Part shown: one piece after another, positions 1 through 10,052 of the stretch
Position numbering within the stretch: position 1 is the stretch's first letter
Layout: the number at the start of each line of letters is the position of its first letter
Assembly (NCBI RefSeq): GCF_007655135.1
Contig: NC_045127.1
Span: 16,463,699 to 16,527,698 of the forward strand
Direction: 5' to 3'
DNA from: Punica granatum
Lineage: Eukaryota > Streptophyta > Magnoliopsida > Myrtales > Lythraceae
Length of the DNA: 64,000 nt
Made by a program: the position numbers and the translations under genes
The notes under the pieces: generated by a model
Told to the model about the DNA's origin: nothing
Databases searched by the model: none
The model's input: the letters and a program-made list of their open reading frames with translations, nothing else

Positions 1-1090
1 CTATATCTTCCCTTAAGTCAACACCCATCCAATCCAATTAATGGTCTGCAACCAGTTAGGAAACCCCTCTTGCATGCATCAAAACATACATACATATTCT
101 TGAAGATTGTTGGTCAGTCCCTATCAAAACAGAGGAACTAGGATTGGTCTTTCTTAATTCTTCAGAATAGTCCCATAATTTTGCATATTGTTTCTCGTCT
201 GAACTCCTTAATAAGGTTAGAGTATAATTCCTTACCCTCTATAGCTTCATCCTGTTGCATTTGGCCTTGGAGTCATGGTCAAGCTGATGTGCAAAAGACT
301 TGGAGTACCAATTTGGGTCAACCCGAAACTGAGTCTTATAAGTCTCACCTAACCACTTATAAGTAATATATCTATCAGGAACCTCTTTCCCACATGTGTG
401 CTTGTCCTTATACTTCTTAATTTGTAATGCATTGTGCATTTTATTCCATGTTGACCGTAGCATCCATCCATCGCAATTCTTACACTTTGCATTGACTCTG
501 TCCTTTTCATTCCGCACTATGACCACGTTGACTTTGTTCACAATACGATATTGCTTTACAGCATCCTTTAACTCCTTCGTGGTTCCAAACAACATACCAA
601 TTACAAACTTCGGATCTTGCAAGTCTCTTTCTCGCCTAAATTCTAGCAACCTACTTGCACTCCCACCTTCATCGCCAGAGTCTATACTTTGGAAGCCATC
701 AGACTCATCACCTCCATCCCCTGCCTCCCAATCACCTTATTCACCGGTAACATCGACATGTAGTTCTCTGGTTTCAGAAGAGTGGCTACTCCTCTTCCCA
801 TGTCGAATGTCTTCTTGCAATGCAACATTCACATCCACCAAGTCCACATCATCTGTTATGTCATTATCAGTATCATTCAATTCAGAACCCTCATCCCAAG
901 CTTTCTCATTTTCTATTCTTAACACCTCCATATGTAAGTTTACATACTCAATATCATCTTGGACATCAACTGAAGGCACATCTCTGTTTGCATCTCCCAT
1001 AGCCTCCTCTGCATCTCTAACAACCTCATTTGCGTCTCCTACATCTCCCACAGCCTCCTCTATGGACAAAAACAAAAACCCCATCATCAT
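1..1090 (-). pseudogene. Mutator-like (MULE/MuDR) transposase pseudogene, cut by window start
   Basis: Read on the minus strand, 1090 to 239 is one frame broken by a single TAA at about 737-735. The first part (from 1090) is very acidic. The second (649-239) reads like the plant MuDR N-terminal DNA-binding region, with FVIGMLFGTTKELKDAV, a CKNCDGW stretch and a TCGKEV histidine/cysteine segment. After the TAG at 241-239 the homology continues in shifted frames to position 1, with readable pieces such as KLWDYSEELRKTNP and RGFLTGCRPLIGLDG, which belong just before the transposase catalytic core. The catalytic DDE part lies left of the window, if it survives. Premature stops plus frameshifts argue for a dead element. 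Family assignment is by recognition of these motifs. Confidence 0.8.
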
Positions 1091-2308
1091 AAATGTTTAA
1101 TAAGGGCCAAAAAAGCAAAAAGCCTTCGACTTTCTAAACATAACAATTGTGATCCCAATTGACCACTCAATCCCACTCAATATAAGACAAAAAATGAATA
1201 TAAGATGAGATCATTCACAGACCAAACTTAGGGCTTAGCAATACATGGGTACTTAAAATGTGTTTCAAGGCAACTAATATCAAGAGAGATTGAAAGATGC
1301 TTCATCCAACACTCAATCGAGTAAACCTTCTATTCTCAAATCAATTCATATTAGTCAATGCAGAGGGGCTCAAGACAATGAAAATTACAAGAAAAAATAT
1401 ATTAGAGGAATGCTCAAAGCAACTACATACGAATGAAAGATTCATGTGAGACATTATAGCAGATAAGCATAATTGCTCGGCCATGGCATTTAAAAGTTTG
1501 TTGCTAATTCTTGCATAATTATCCTAATGTTTTACATTAATAAGTTGCCAGAAACATGTCAACTTTCTCAAGGTGGCTTCTTCAAATCCAAGTTCTTAAT
1601 ATTGGCATATTAAATAGAATATACAGGTGGATTTTTCACATATGACATTTGCCAATTTGAGCCACACACATTTTTTAGGCTCTGTATATATGAGAATGGA
1701 TTTATGTAGCCTCTCTCTATACATGCATATATAGTGAATGAAGAGGGGCTCATGAGGCAACAGGAATCTATGCCATATATGATAGGTAATTTAAAGAGTT
1801 CAAGTCATAATGTCCACTAAGCACCGAGCATCAGAACAATCAACAGGACAAAACAGAACAACAAAAGAACACGGTAATAAGTAGACGTATCAACTATTTG
1901 ATGTGAATGCTTGTTGAAGAAGCAATGCAGGGTCTTACAAAAAACTCACCGAACAACACCAACTAGAGAGAGAGACAGAGAGGGGGGAGAGAGAGAGAGA
2001 AGTAAACTAATCAAATCACAGCAAAATCCTTCAAAATCAAGCAAGTCGAATACAGACAGGGAAGGGAAAGGAGAAGGTGATGAAAGCTTCAAATCAACAA
2101 GAAGTCAAGCCCTACCCAACACCGAACAAAAACGCCATTATTGCTGCAAGTTCGAACCTTTTTATGTTTTTCGGGAGAAAAAGACGATTAGTAAACTCAA
2201 ACCACAGCAACACCAGATAATCCAACCTCACACACCTTTCGACTTCACCCAAAACCTAAAATCTAAACCACAAACATCATCGACACAGTAAGCTAATAGA
2301 TTACTTAC
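1091..2308. other. MULE flank or intron, no gene seen
   Basis: AT-rich DNA with no supported coding region. It may be an intron or untranslated region of the MULE on the minus strand, since a possible first exon lies at 2308-2351. A short GA-rich stretch sits near 1964-2000. The reading frame at 1911-2291 (+) is low-complexity and was not accepted. Confidence 0.4.
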
Positions 2309-2351
2309 CATGCACGGGAGCACGGTCCAAGGAGCTTAGATCGTGAGGCAT
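2308..2351 (-). other. Possible first exon of a minus-strand gene (MULE-related?)
   Basis: On the minus strand an AGGGTTTCG leader of the kind common in plant 5' UTRs is followed by ATG at 2351 and a short frame beginning MPHDLSSLDRAPVH. It runs into a good donor (GTAAGT) near 2307. It points toward the MULE remnant at 1-1090 and could be its first exon, but no acceptor or continuous frame proves the link. It could equally be the start of an unrelated dead gene. Confidence 0.3.
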
Positions 2352-2735
2352 TGTAGACAAACCAAAACCTTGCATGTGCTCTGATTCCTCTCATTGCCTA
2401 CAACGAAACCCTAGCCTGATCGCAAGTAGAAAGAGAGAACGAAATAATGAAACAACCAGTGGCATCGTCTCCCCTCAACCCTCTGTCTTCTCTCTCAAGT
2501 TTTCATTTTTGTCTTTTATTTTGCTTTTTTCTTTTTACAGCCCCTGGATTATTTCCCGCCTTAGGAACGAGTGTTTTAAGTTGTCAGCCACGTATTACAC
2601 AACTTGCCACGTTAGAAGGTGTTCACGGCATTAGCGAAAATTGACAGATTGGACTTGATTGAAACAATTTGATACGTTTTGTACCAAATTCTTACAAAAA
2701 AAAAATTTGTACCGTCCGCGTTACAACTTAAAAGG

Positions 2736-3213
2736 TTTTGTATCATCGAAGTAATTTTTCCCTGAGATGGCATGCTCCCACAGAGGATGCCAGTGACTAT
2801 GGAGGTGGGGTCAGTGCTGCAGATTGGCGTCCTTGCCCCCGAATAGTTCGAGATCCCAGTCCATTCGGGGGGCTAAGCCCATCAATTGAAGACCCCGACC
2901 CCACCCTCAAGGTTTTCGACATCCTCTTTGTGTGTCGACAACTTTGGTGGTGGGATCGGGGTCACCAACCGGCAACCCAAGCCTCTTCCCCCTTTTTTTT
3001 CGAATTTTAGGACCAAATTGCAAAAAAATTGGAAGTTTGAGGGTAATAATGACAAAAAGCAAAGTTTGAGGACCAAAAGTGATGAAAAATATTAATTGTG
3101 AGATCCATTATGTCTCACAAAGTGAATCGCATAGTATGATTTGTCCCTAGAAAAATCACAAGGTCTAATTTGTCTCAAGTTCAAATCACAATGGAGGTTT
3201 TTGTACTTTTCCC
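2736..3213. mobile_element. Truncated foldback MITE, relative of the 7154-7993 element
   Basis: The right part (about 3000-3213) ends in GGTTTTTGTACTTTTCCC, matching the terminus of the 840-bp element at 7154-7993. The middle (2760-2990) is a GC-rich GGGGTC/GACCCC block like the core of that element. The left end lacks a clear matching terminus, so this copy looks truncated near 2740. Open frames inside it on both strands come from the GC-rich core and are not genes. Confidence 0.5.
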
Positions 3214-4785
3214 TATTTTTTATCATAAGAATATATAAATCGCTATATAATTATAGATAAATGAGTTGATTAATACAACAATATTTTAAATAATAATTTT
3301 ACTTTATATTGATAATAAAGATTTTTATATTTTTAATTTTGTTTAATATTAACTTGCGACTTGTAAAAGATTTTAAAATTTCTAAATGTAGTTTTTACAT
3401 TTTCAAGATATAATTAATTAGTTGTAGAATAAAATATTAAAAAATGATGAATTGGGATTTTATTTTTAAGCATATGCAGCGCTTTCTCCTCGTGCACTTC
3501 GACTTTTATATATCATTAGTTGATTGGCTCGCACATTCGGCGAGTTAGTTCTAAGAAACATATGTATATATATATACATATAGAATGGATATACTGCTAC
3601 CTCTATTGCCTTGTTAAGATTATCGGTTACTACCACCTCTAAAATTATCAGTAACAATCTGTCTCTTCTCATCTTACAACGACAGTGTGGAAGATCACAC
3701 CAGTCCTCGACCAGTGTTGCTTCGAAACTCATAATCCTTTTCATTTTTTTTTACTGCTAAACTTGATTTAGAGAGAAAACAATAGAGAGTATGAGCTTAT
3801 ATTATACCTTTTCAGAAATTCTTTTAGAATTCCAAGTATAATTGATGCAATTATTAATCGAAAATTTTTAGATGTCTTGAAGTTATTTCAGGACCTTATA
3901 TCTTCTGGTATATAAATGATCTTTTAGATTTATGAACTTCTATGAAATGGCATTATAAGTTCTCCCTATTTGTCTAAGTTTGGAAAATTGAGAGCTCACG
4001 TATCAAAAGGGGTATAGTACAATGCCCTCACCTGATAACCAATATATTCTAGATTCGGTATCTAGTAGAACCATTTGTACCCCTTGATTAGCTATTAAAA
4101 TTTTTACTTCATCATATTAGGTCTCTCTTGTTAAAAAAAAAAATTGAGAGTTCATGCAATGGAAAGGAGGTGTCATCCTATGTGACATTTTTTGAAGTAT
4201 TGTCTTAGACTTTTATATAATTATTAGTCCAGAGACCTGCACTATACATGGACTAGTATAGGAATTTGCCACGTTAAGAGGGAAAACATTCATTAACGTT
4301 TAATTTTCTTGGTTTTTTTTAATTCATTGTTGATCATCTTTTCTCTCGAGAGAAGTGTTGACGCAAAAGAAAATAGTGGTTTGATATTTCTTATATATTA
4401 TTTTCCAAATTCATTTTAGATTTCTACGCAATAGACGTTTATATAATGATAGAAAAATATGAAAGGCTGTCTAAAAAATGTTGCTTAAATATACTTTAAT
4501 TTATTTAAGTTTGGTTTGGAAGTGTTATTACTCATACGAAAGTATTAAAATATAATTACTAAATGTTGATTTTAGAATAAGTAAAAGTGTTTTAGAGTTA
4601 ACAATTTAAAACTGCTAAAGCTAAAATTAATGCTTAAAATAACCAACACAGGTTTGTTTAAGTGGTTCAATGCTTGTTATCCTTAAGCAATGTCTCATGT
4701 TTGAGTTTTGTGAATGGAAAAAATCCACATTTGAGAGAGCTTTATCCATCAGTGGACCAACCCGACTTGATTGGACTAGTAGGGG
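3214..4785. other. AT-rich intergenic DNA
   Basis: No gene, RNA or clear element recognised. It contains a short TATATA run near 3563-3580 and oligo-A/T tracts. A 92-codon minus frame at 3466-3744 has no recognisable features. Confidence 0.5.
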
Positions 4786-5058
4786 CCTATCAAACTTCCG
4801 GATACCAAGATGTACACTGAAAAAAATCACGTTACCAACCGCTAAAATCAACCAAATTATGATTTTGAAATAGGTCGCTAAATACTGCTTTTAAAAAAAA
4901 AGTTAAAAAAAAAAGACTTATGCAACCTCTACTGTACTCCCAAGCAAAGCATAATGAACTCCGACTTATCATCTATATATTAAGATAAAAGAGTTCCCCC
5001 TCACTCAATGGGTCTGTTTAAAAGTCACTTCTCTCTTTATTTTTCACAATTATTTTTA

Positions 5059-5659
5059 GGGTAAATTGCACCATATACCCAATCTTCACATTTTTTATAG
5101 TTTTATTCCAACGTCGATTTTTTTTTTCTAACGTATCCTAACGTTAATGGTTTGGTGTCAAATCTATCATGTCGTAAACATTCCGTCCATTTTTTATGGA
5201 ATTAATGACGGAATTCCCGATATAAAGGAAAAATTACACCATATATCCCAACATTTTAATATTTTCTAAATTCTATCCCAACCTTTTTATTTTTTTCTTA
5301 ATTTTATCCCATTCTTTTCATAATTTCTCAAATTTATCCCAACCTATTGGGATAATATTGAGAATAAAAAAAAGGTTGGGATATAATTGAGAAAATATCG
5401 AAATGTTGGGATAAAATTGAGAATGTATCAAAAGGTTTAGATAAAACTAAGAAACAACAATAAGGTTGGGATATATGGTGTACTTTTTCCCTTTTATCGG
5501 GAATTTCGTCATCAATTCCGTCAAAAATGGACATAATGTTTACAGCATGATAGATTTGACACCAACCCATTAACGTTAAGATACCTCAGAAAAAAAAATC
5601 AACGTTGGGATAAAACTAAGAAAATATGTAAAGGTTGGAATATATGGTGTTATTTCCCC
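5059..5659. mobile_element. Foldback MITE, MULE type, 601 bp
   Basis: The ends are GGGTAAATTGCACCATATA and the inverse of TATATGGTGTTATTTCCCC. The two halves are inverted copies of each other over almost the whole length. The element is flanked by a perfect 9-bp direct repeat TTATTTTTA (5050-5058 and 5660-5668), as expected of Mutator-type transposition. There is no coding capacity; the 78-codon frame inside at 5334-5570 is repeat sequence. Confidence 0.85.
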
Positions 5660-5910
5660 TTATTTTTAAAGAAACCTTTTGTAACCAATCTTTTTTTTCT
5701 TCGAGGCCTATTGTACTTCCGGATACCAAGATGTACACTGAAAAAAATCATGTTACCAACCATTAAAATTAACCAAATTATGATTTTAAAATAGTTCACT
5801 AAATACTGCTTTTTTAAAGAAAACTGTAGAAAAAACACTTATGCAACCTCTACCGCACTCCCAAGTAAAGCCTAATGAACTCTAACTTATCACCTATATA
5901 TTAAGCTAAA

Positions 5911-6148
5911 GGGAAAATTGCACCGTATAACCAAACGTTGACAATTATTCTTAGATTTGTCCCAATCTTGATTTTTTTCCTGAGATATCTCTACGTTAAC
6001 GTTTTGATCTATAGTCTATCCCAGAAAGGCAGAAGTTGGGATAGACGATAGATCAAAACATCAATGTTGGAATATCTCCGAAAAAAATTAAGGTTTAGAT
6101 AGATTTAAGAATAACTGTCAACGTTAGGCTATATGATGCAATTAACCC
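5911..6148. mobile_element. Foldback MITE, MULE type, 238 bp
   Basis: The termini GGGAAAATTGCACC and GCAATTAACCC are inverted, and the interior is a near-complete hairpin centred near 6020. A perfect 9-bp target duplication TAAGCTAAA lies at 5902-5910 and 6149-6157. It appears to be a shorter relative of the element at 5059-5659. Confidence 0.85.
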
Positions 6149-6265
6149 TAAGCTAAAAGAGTTCCCCTCACTCAATGGGTCATTCCTATAAAAATGTTTT
6201 AAAAGTTCATTCTCTTTTCATTCTTCAAAATTGTTTTTGAAAAAACCTTTTTTAACCAATCTTTT

Positions 6266-7153
6266 CTTTTATAATCTTTTGCAACCAATCTTGGGCGCAT
6301 AATAACTTAGTTTATTTTGTGATCAATTTTTTTTATTTGATTCTTACTCTAAATCTAATTCTCATCAAGAGGATATTATAACATGAGGTTGGAAATTAAC
6401 GAAACTATAAAGGATAAAACAACTCTCAGAAATGAAAATGATTTGCCTTCAATATAATTAACCAAAAAAAATATTTGTATTTAATAAATTGAATTCAAGT
6501 TACTTAAATAAAGGTTAAAATTTGATATGACAAAAGACAAAATCATCATTTAATTAAAGAAGTCCACATTTTTAGCTGAGCATGATAAGCATTAAGATAA
6601 ATGCTCCATAAGTCCATGTTTTTCTTTCTTTCTTTCTTTCCATTTTTTTTTATGGGTAGTCTATGTTTTCGTTTAAGTTCGTATCATGATATTAATCTTT
6701 ACTATTTAACTTCTAGTTTCTAACCATTTTTGTAGGAAAATTTAACATAATTTTATCCTCAAATGATGTGATACAATTGTTATATTTATTTAGAGAATAT
6801 AGAGAAATATTAGTTTATATTAAGCTATAAATTAGAAAATATATTTAAAAAAGGCATATTAATTTTGAAACATATATGATCGTAATGTCAATTCAAAATA
6901 TAATTTTTTTTTACATAAATTACTCTGCAACATCGCATGAGTTTCTTTTTCTAGTTAACATATAAAGGTAATTGTCACTCGTCAATTGGTTAGAACATGA
7001 ATGGTCACTTAATGGAAAGCATTCTCCATCCTACAGGCAAGGATTAGGAGTTTCGTCTTAATTTTCATATATTTTATATAGATAATGAAATTGATGGATT
7101 GCTTGGTTGATATTTAATGTACCAAATTGTCGCGACACATTTAAAAAAATAAA
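6266..7153. other. AT-rich intergenic DNA
   Basis: No gene or recognisable element. There is a short TTTC repeat near 6622-6640. Confidence 0.5.
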
Positions 7154-7993
7154 GGGAAATGTACAAAAACCCCCTCGTGGTTTGGGATTATGACAAATTG
7201 CACCATGTGTTTTTGTTATGGACAATTAGCCTCTGTGTGGTGTACTCCATTAAACATAGGGGATTACGACATTAATTTTTTTTTTCATTTTGAGTCCTCA
7301 ATCTTTAACTTTTTAATCATTTTAGTTCTAAATCTTTTTCTTTTATCATTCATACCCTCAACTTTTTATTTTGTTTCATTTTAGTCCTACAAAGAAAATC
7401 GAAAGAGAAAAAGGGGTCGGGCCCGCCAATGACGACCCAGCCCCCTCCACTGAGGTCACCGGTACCCACAGAGGATGCCGACGACCTCAGTGGAGGAGTC
7501 AGGGTCGCTGATTGGCGGCCCCAACCCCAAATTTATCGGGGACTCCAAGTCAGAGGTCCCCGATCGATTCGGGGTTAGGGCCGCCAATCGGCGATCTCGA
7601 CCCCTAAACCGAGATCCTTGGTACCCACAAAGGACGTCGGTAACCTCGATAGAGGGGTCAGGGTCGCCAACACCCATGGACGACGCCGGCGACCTCAATA
7701 GAGGAGTCGGGGTCATCGATTGGCGGCCCTGACCCCTCCTTCTCTTTCGATTTTCTTTATAGGAGTAAAATGAAATAAAATGAAAGTTTAGGATATGAAT
7801 GATAAAAGAAAAAGATTTAGAATCAAAATGATTAAAAGTCTAAAGATTGATGATTGAAAATGAAAAAAAAATTAACGTCGTAACCCCTATGTCTAATGGA
7901 GTACACCACATGGGTACTAATTGTTCTTAACAAAAATATATGGTACAATTTATCTGGACTCCAAATCACAAGAGAGTTTTGTATACTTTCCCC
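7154..7993. mobile_element. Large foldback MITE (840 bp) with GC-rich core, in the NDUFS7 upstream region
   Basis: The ends GGGAAATGTACAAAAACC and the inverse of TTTTGTATACTTTCCC begin arms of about 290 bp (7154-7440 and 7700-7993) that are inverted copies of each other. Flanking 9-mers AAAAATAAA (7145-7153) and AGAAATAAA (7994-8002) match at 8 of 9, which fits a Mutator-type target duplication. The core (7425-7735) is strikingly GC-rich and itself made of inverted or direct CAGTGGAGG / GGTCACCG / ATTGGCGGCC motifs. The open frames on both strands at 7456-7732 are artefacts of this core. Confidence 0.75.
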
Positions 7994-8107
7994 AGAAATA
8001 AAATGCACCAAATCATCGTGGAAGCAAATGAACCATAATAAGACACCTAATCGAAGTCCAACCCGCTCAAAACGAAGTCGGCGATCCCCGACCGACCGGC
8101 CCGGCCC

Positions 8108-8113
8108 GGCCCA
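8108..8113 (-). promoter_or_regulatory. Site II-like GGCCCA motif upstream of the complex I gene
   Basis: GGCCCA (TGGGCC on the other strand), about 90 bp before the NDUFS7 start codon, fits the site II element (TGGGCY) known from promoters of plant genes for mitochondrial respiratory proteins. It may lie in the promoter or the 5' UTR; the transcription start is not visible. This is a motif match only. Confidence 0.35.
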
Positions 8114-8203
8114 CCTCCTCTTTTATTGTGGGGAGGGAGTTGTCTCTGCCTCCTCTGCCCTCTCTCGTCTTTTGATCGGTCGGTCTCTCTGGGCTGCACG
8201 GCA

Positions 8204-10052
8204 ATGGCTCTCGTCTCACGCGCCACCGCCACGCGCTCCTCCCTCTCCCTCCTCGCCCCTCACCTCCGCGTCCTCTCCACCGCTGCCTCCTCCTCCACTC
8301 CGGCCCCCCACTCCCGCCCCCCTCCCCCCTCCGCCTCCTCATCCCCCGGCCTCCCCAAGGCCGCTGAGTATGTCATATCCAAAGTCGACGACCTTATGAA
8401 CTGGGCCCGCCGCGGCTCCATCTGGCCCATGACCTTCGGCCTCGCCTGCTGCGCCGTCGAGATGATGCACACCGGCGCCGCCAGGTACGATCTGGACCGA
8501 TTCGGGATCATCTTCAGGCCCAGCCCTCGCCAGTCCGATTGTATGATCGTCGCCGGGACCCTCACTAACAAGATGGCTCCTGCTCTTCGCAAGTACGTCT
8601 CTTGTCCTCTCTGTGATTCGTCGATTCCGATATTTATGCTGGGATTTAGGGATTCTGGTGTTAGCTGATTTGTTTTGTGAGGAATGGCTGCGAAGTCTTG
8701 GGAATCTTCAGTTTTATTTAGATGCTATTGAGTTCGATGTAGAAATAGTACTTCGGCGTTGCTGTTTCGGTTTCTTGGGTCGATATTCAGGAGGAAATGC
8801 TCTTCAAATGGAATTGAACCTTTTCTGCCTGTTCCACAAAGCGGATTTCCGCAGCTCTGAAGCTTTTAGGTTCAGTTGCTGTGTTGAAATTCCATTAGAA
8901 TTGAATTGTCATGTGGAAATCATGGAGAAGGTATATGAAGCTTGTGGATCCATGTTTTCGTCTAGGAAAATCTTTTTAGTCGATACGCGGTCCTTTTATA
9001 TTAGTCTCATTTCTGTTAGAGAGTCGGTGCTTTGACGGAAACACTGGATGCCATGAGATATCTGCTATGTGGTCTGTCATATGTTAATGTACACTAATCT
9101 TGGAGCTAGTTTAGCATTTGAGACTCTGCATAGCTTATACTGAGGAATTAATACTACGTAAATTTAGATGACAGGCTTCTAAGCTTTTGACACTTCCGTT
9201 CTCCATTAGCAGATCCTCATACTATCTTCTTTATTGCTCCACGGTTTCATGCTGCCTTTTCCGGCTAAACCTAGAACCTATTATGGCCTGTTGGAAAATG
9301 AATAATAAGAAGTCAAATGAAAGCTAAATTGTGCCAGCAGGAGAGAGAAGAAAGAGTCCATCATACGGTAGTATACAGTATTTAACTGTGACCAGATAAC
9401 TCTTCCTTTTGGCCAAGGAAAGGAATGTGACCATTTTCCCTTTTATCTGCAATTATTGTATTTGATCCCTCTACTTATCAGTCCTACCTTATTCTCTTTC
9501 TCTGATCTTATTATCCTTGCCACATTTGTTTCTCATTGCTAGAAGTACTATAGGATTCCACAATCGCGATGAATTCCGAGATTCTGATGTGGCCCTGTTA
9601 TATTTAGACTTTGATAGAGGTCTGATGCAGGCTTCCAAAACATGGCAGCTATAGGTTTCAAAGAACCATAAATAGTCTTCCTAGTGAACATCTACAGGGT
9701 TGAAGCATCGGACGTGGGGTAGCTCCAAGCGCATTGTTCATTTTTGCAATTTAACCATATGGATCTTGGTTTATTACCGGATGTATATTCATTTCCTAAC
9801 CTTATGAGTGACTGCAGGGTCTATGACCAAATGCCCGAGCCAAGATGGGTTATCTCTATGGGGAGCTGCGCAAATGGTGGTGGCTACTATCACTATTCCT
9901 ATTCAGTGGTCCGCGGCTGTGACAGGATCGTCCCAGTTGATATCTACGTTCCTGGTTGCCCTCCCACTGCTGAGGCCTTGCTGTATGGAATCCTTCAACT
10001 GCAGAAGAAGATCAACAGGCGGAAGGACTTCCACATCTGGTGGACTAAATAA
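8204..10052 (+). CDS. NDUFS7: NADH:ubiquinone oxidoreductase PSST / NDUFS7 subunit (mitochondrial complex I)
   Basis: Exons are 8204-8592 and 9818-10052, joined at AA|G by a GTACGT donor and a TGCAG acceptor. They give 207 aa, the usual length for plant PSST. Residues 1-50 are rich in Ser, Arg, Ala and Pro with no early acid residues, a typical mitochondrial targeting peptide. The mature part carries the four cysteines expected to bind Fe-S cluster N2: the adjacent pair C82-C83 in ACCAVEMM, C147 in GSCANGGG and C177 in VPGCPPT. The protein sits at the ubiquinone site of complex I and passes electrons from N2 to quinone. The ATG at 8204 was chosen because an in-frame upstream ATG (8126) would add a Cys-rich leader unlike any targeting peptide. 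Exon 1 is GC-rich, unlike the surroundings. A foldback MITE ends 210 bp upstream. Confidence 0.96.

Larger units (their letters stand above)
4786..6265 (+). repeat. Tandem segmental duplication, each copy split by a different MITE
   Basis: Copy 1 is about 4786-5058 plus 5660-5695. Copy 2 is about 5704-5910 plus 6149-6265. Shared landmarks include CTTCCGGATACCAAGATG (4795 and 5716), CTTATGCAACCTCTAC (4917 and 5837) and the AGAGTTCCCC-CTCACTCAATGGG block (4989 and 6158). Copy 1 is interrupted by the 601-bp MITE at 5059-5659 and copy 2 by the 238-bp MITE at 5911-6148. Each copy is the empty site for the other insertion. Confidence 0.8.

Noticed and set aside
396..1100. 234-codon + strand frame
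   Set aside because: It is the antisense of the MULE transposase remnant; Ser/Pro-rich with no features of its own.
1911..2291. 126-codon + strand frame
   Set aside because: Low-complexity Arg/Glu/Ser-rich translation of a GA-rich leader or intron region; no homology recognised.
7456..7732. Overlapping frames on both strands at 7.5 kb
   Set aside because: Both lie in the GC-rich palindromic core of the foldback element, where stop codons are rare by composition.
8047..8592. Minus frames opposite NDUFS7 exon 1
   Set aside because: Shadows of a GC-rich exon; Arg/Gly/Glu-rich with no support.
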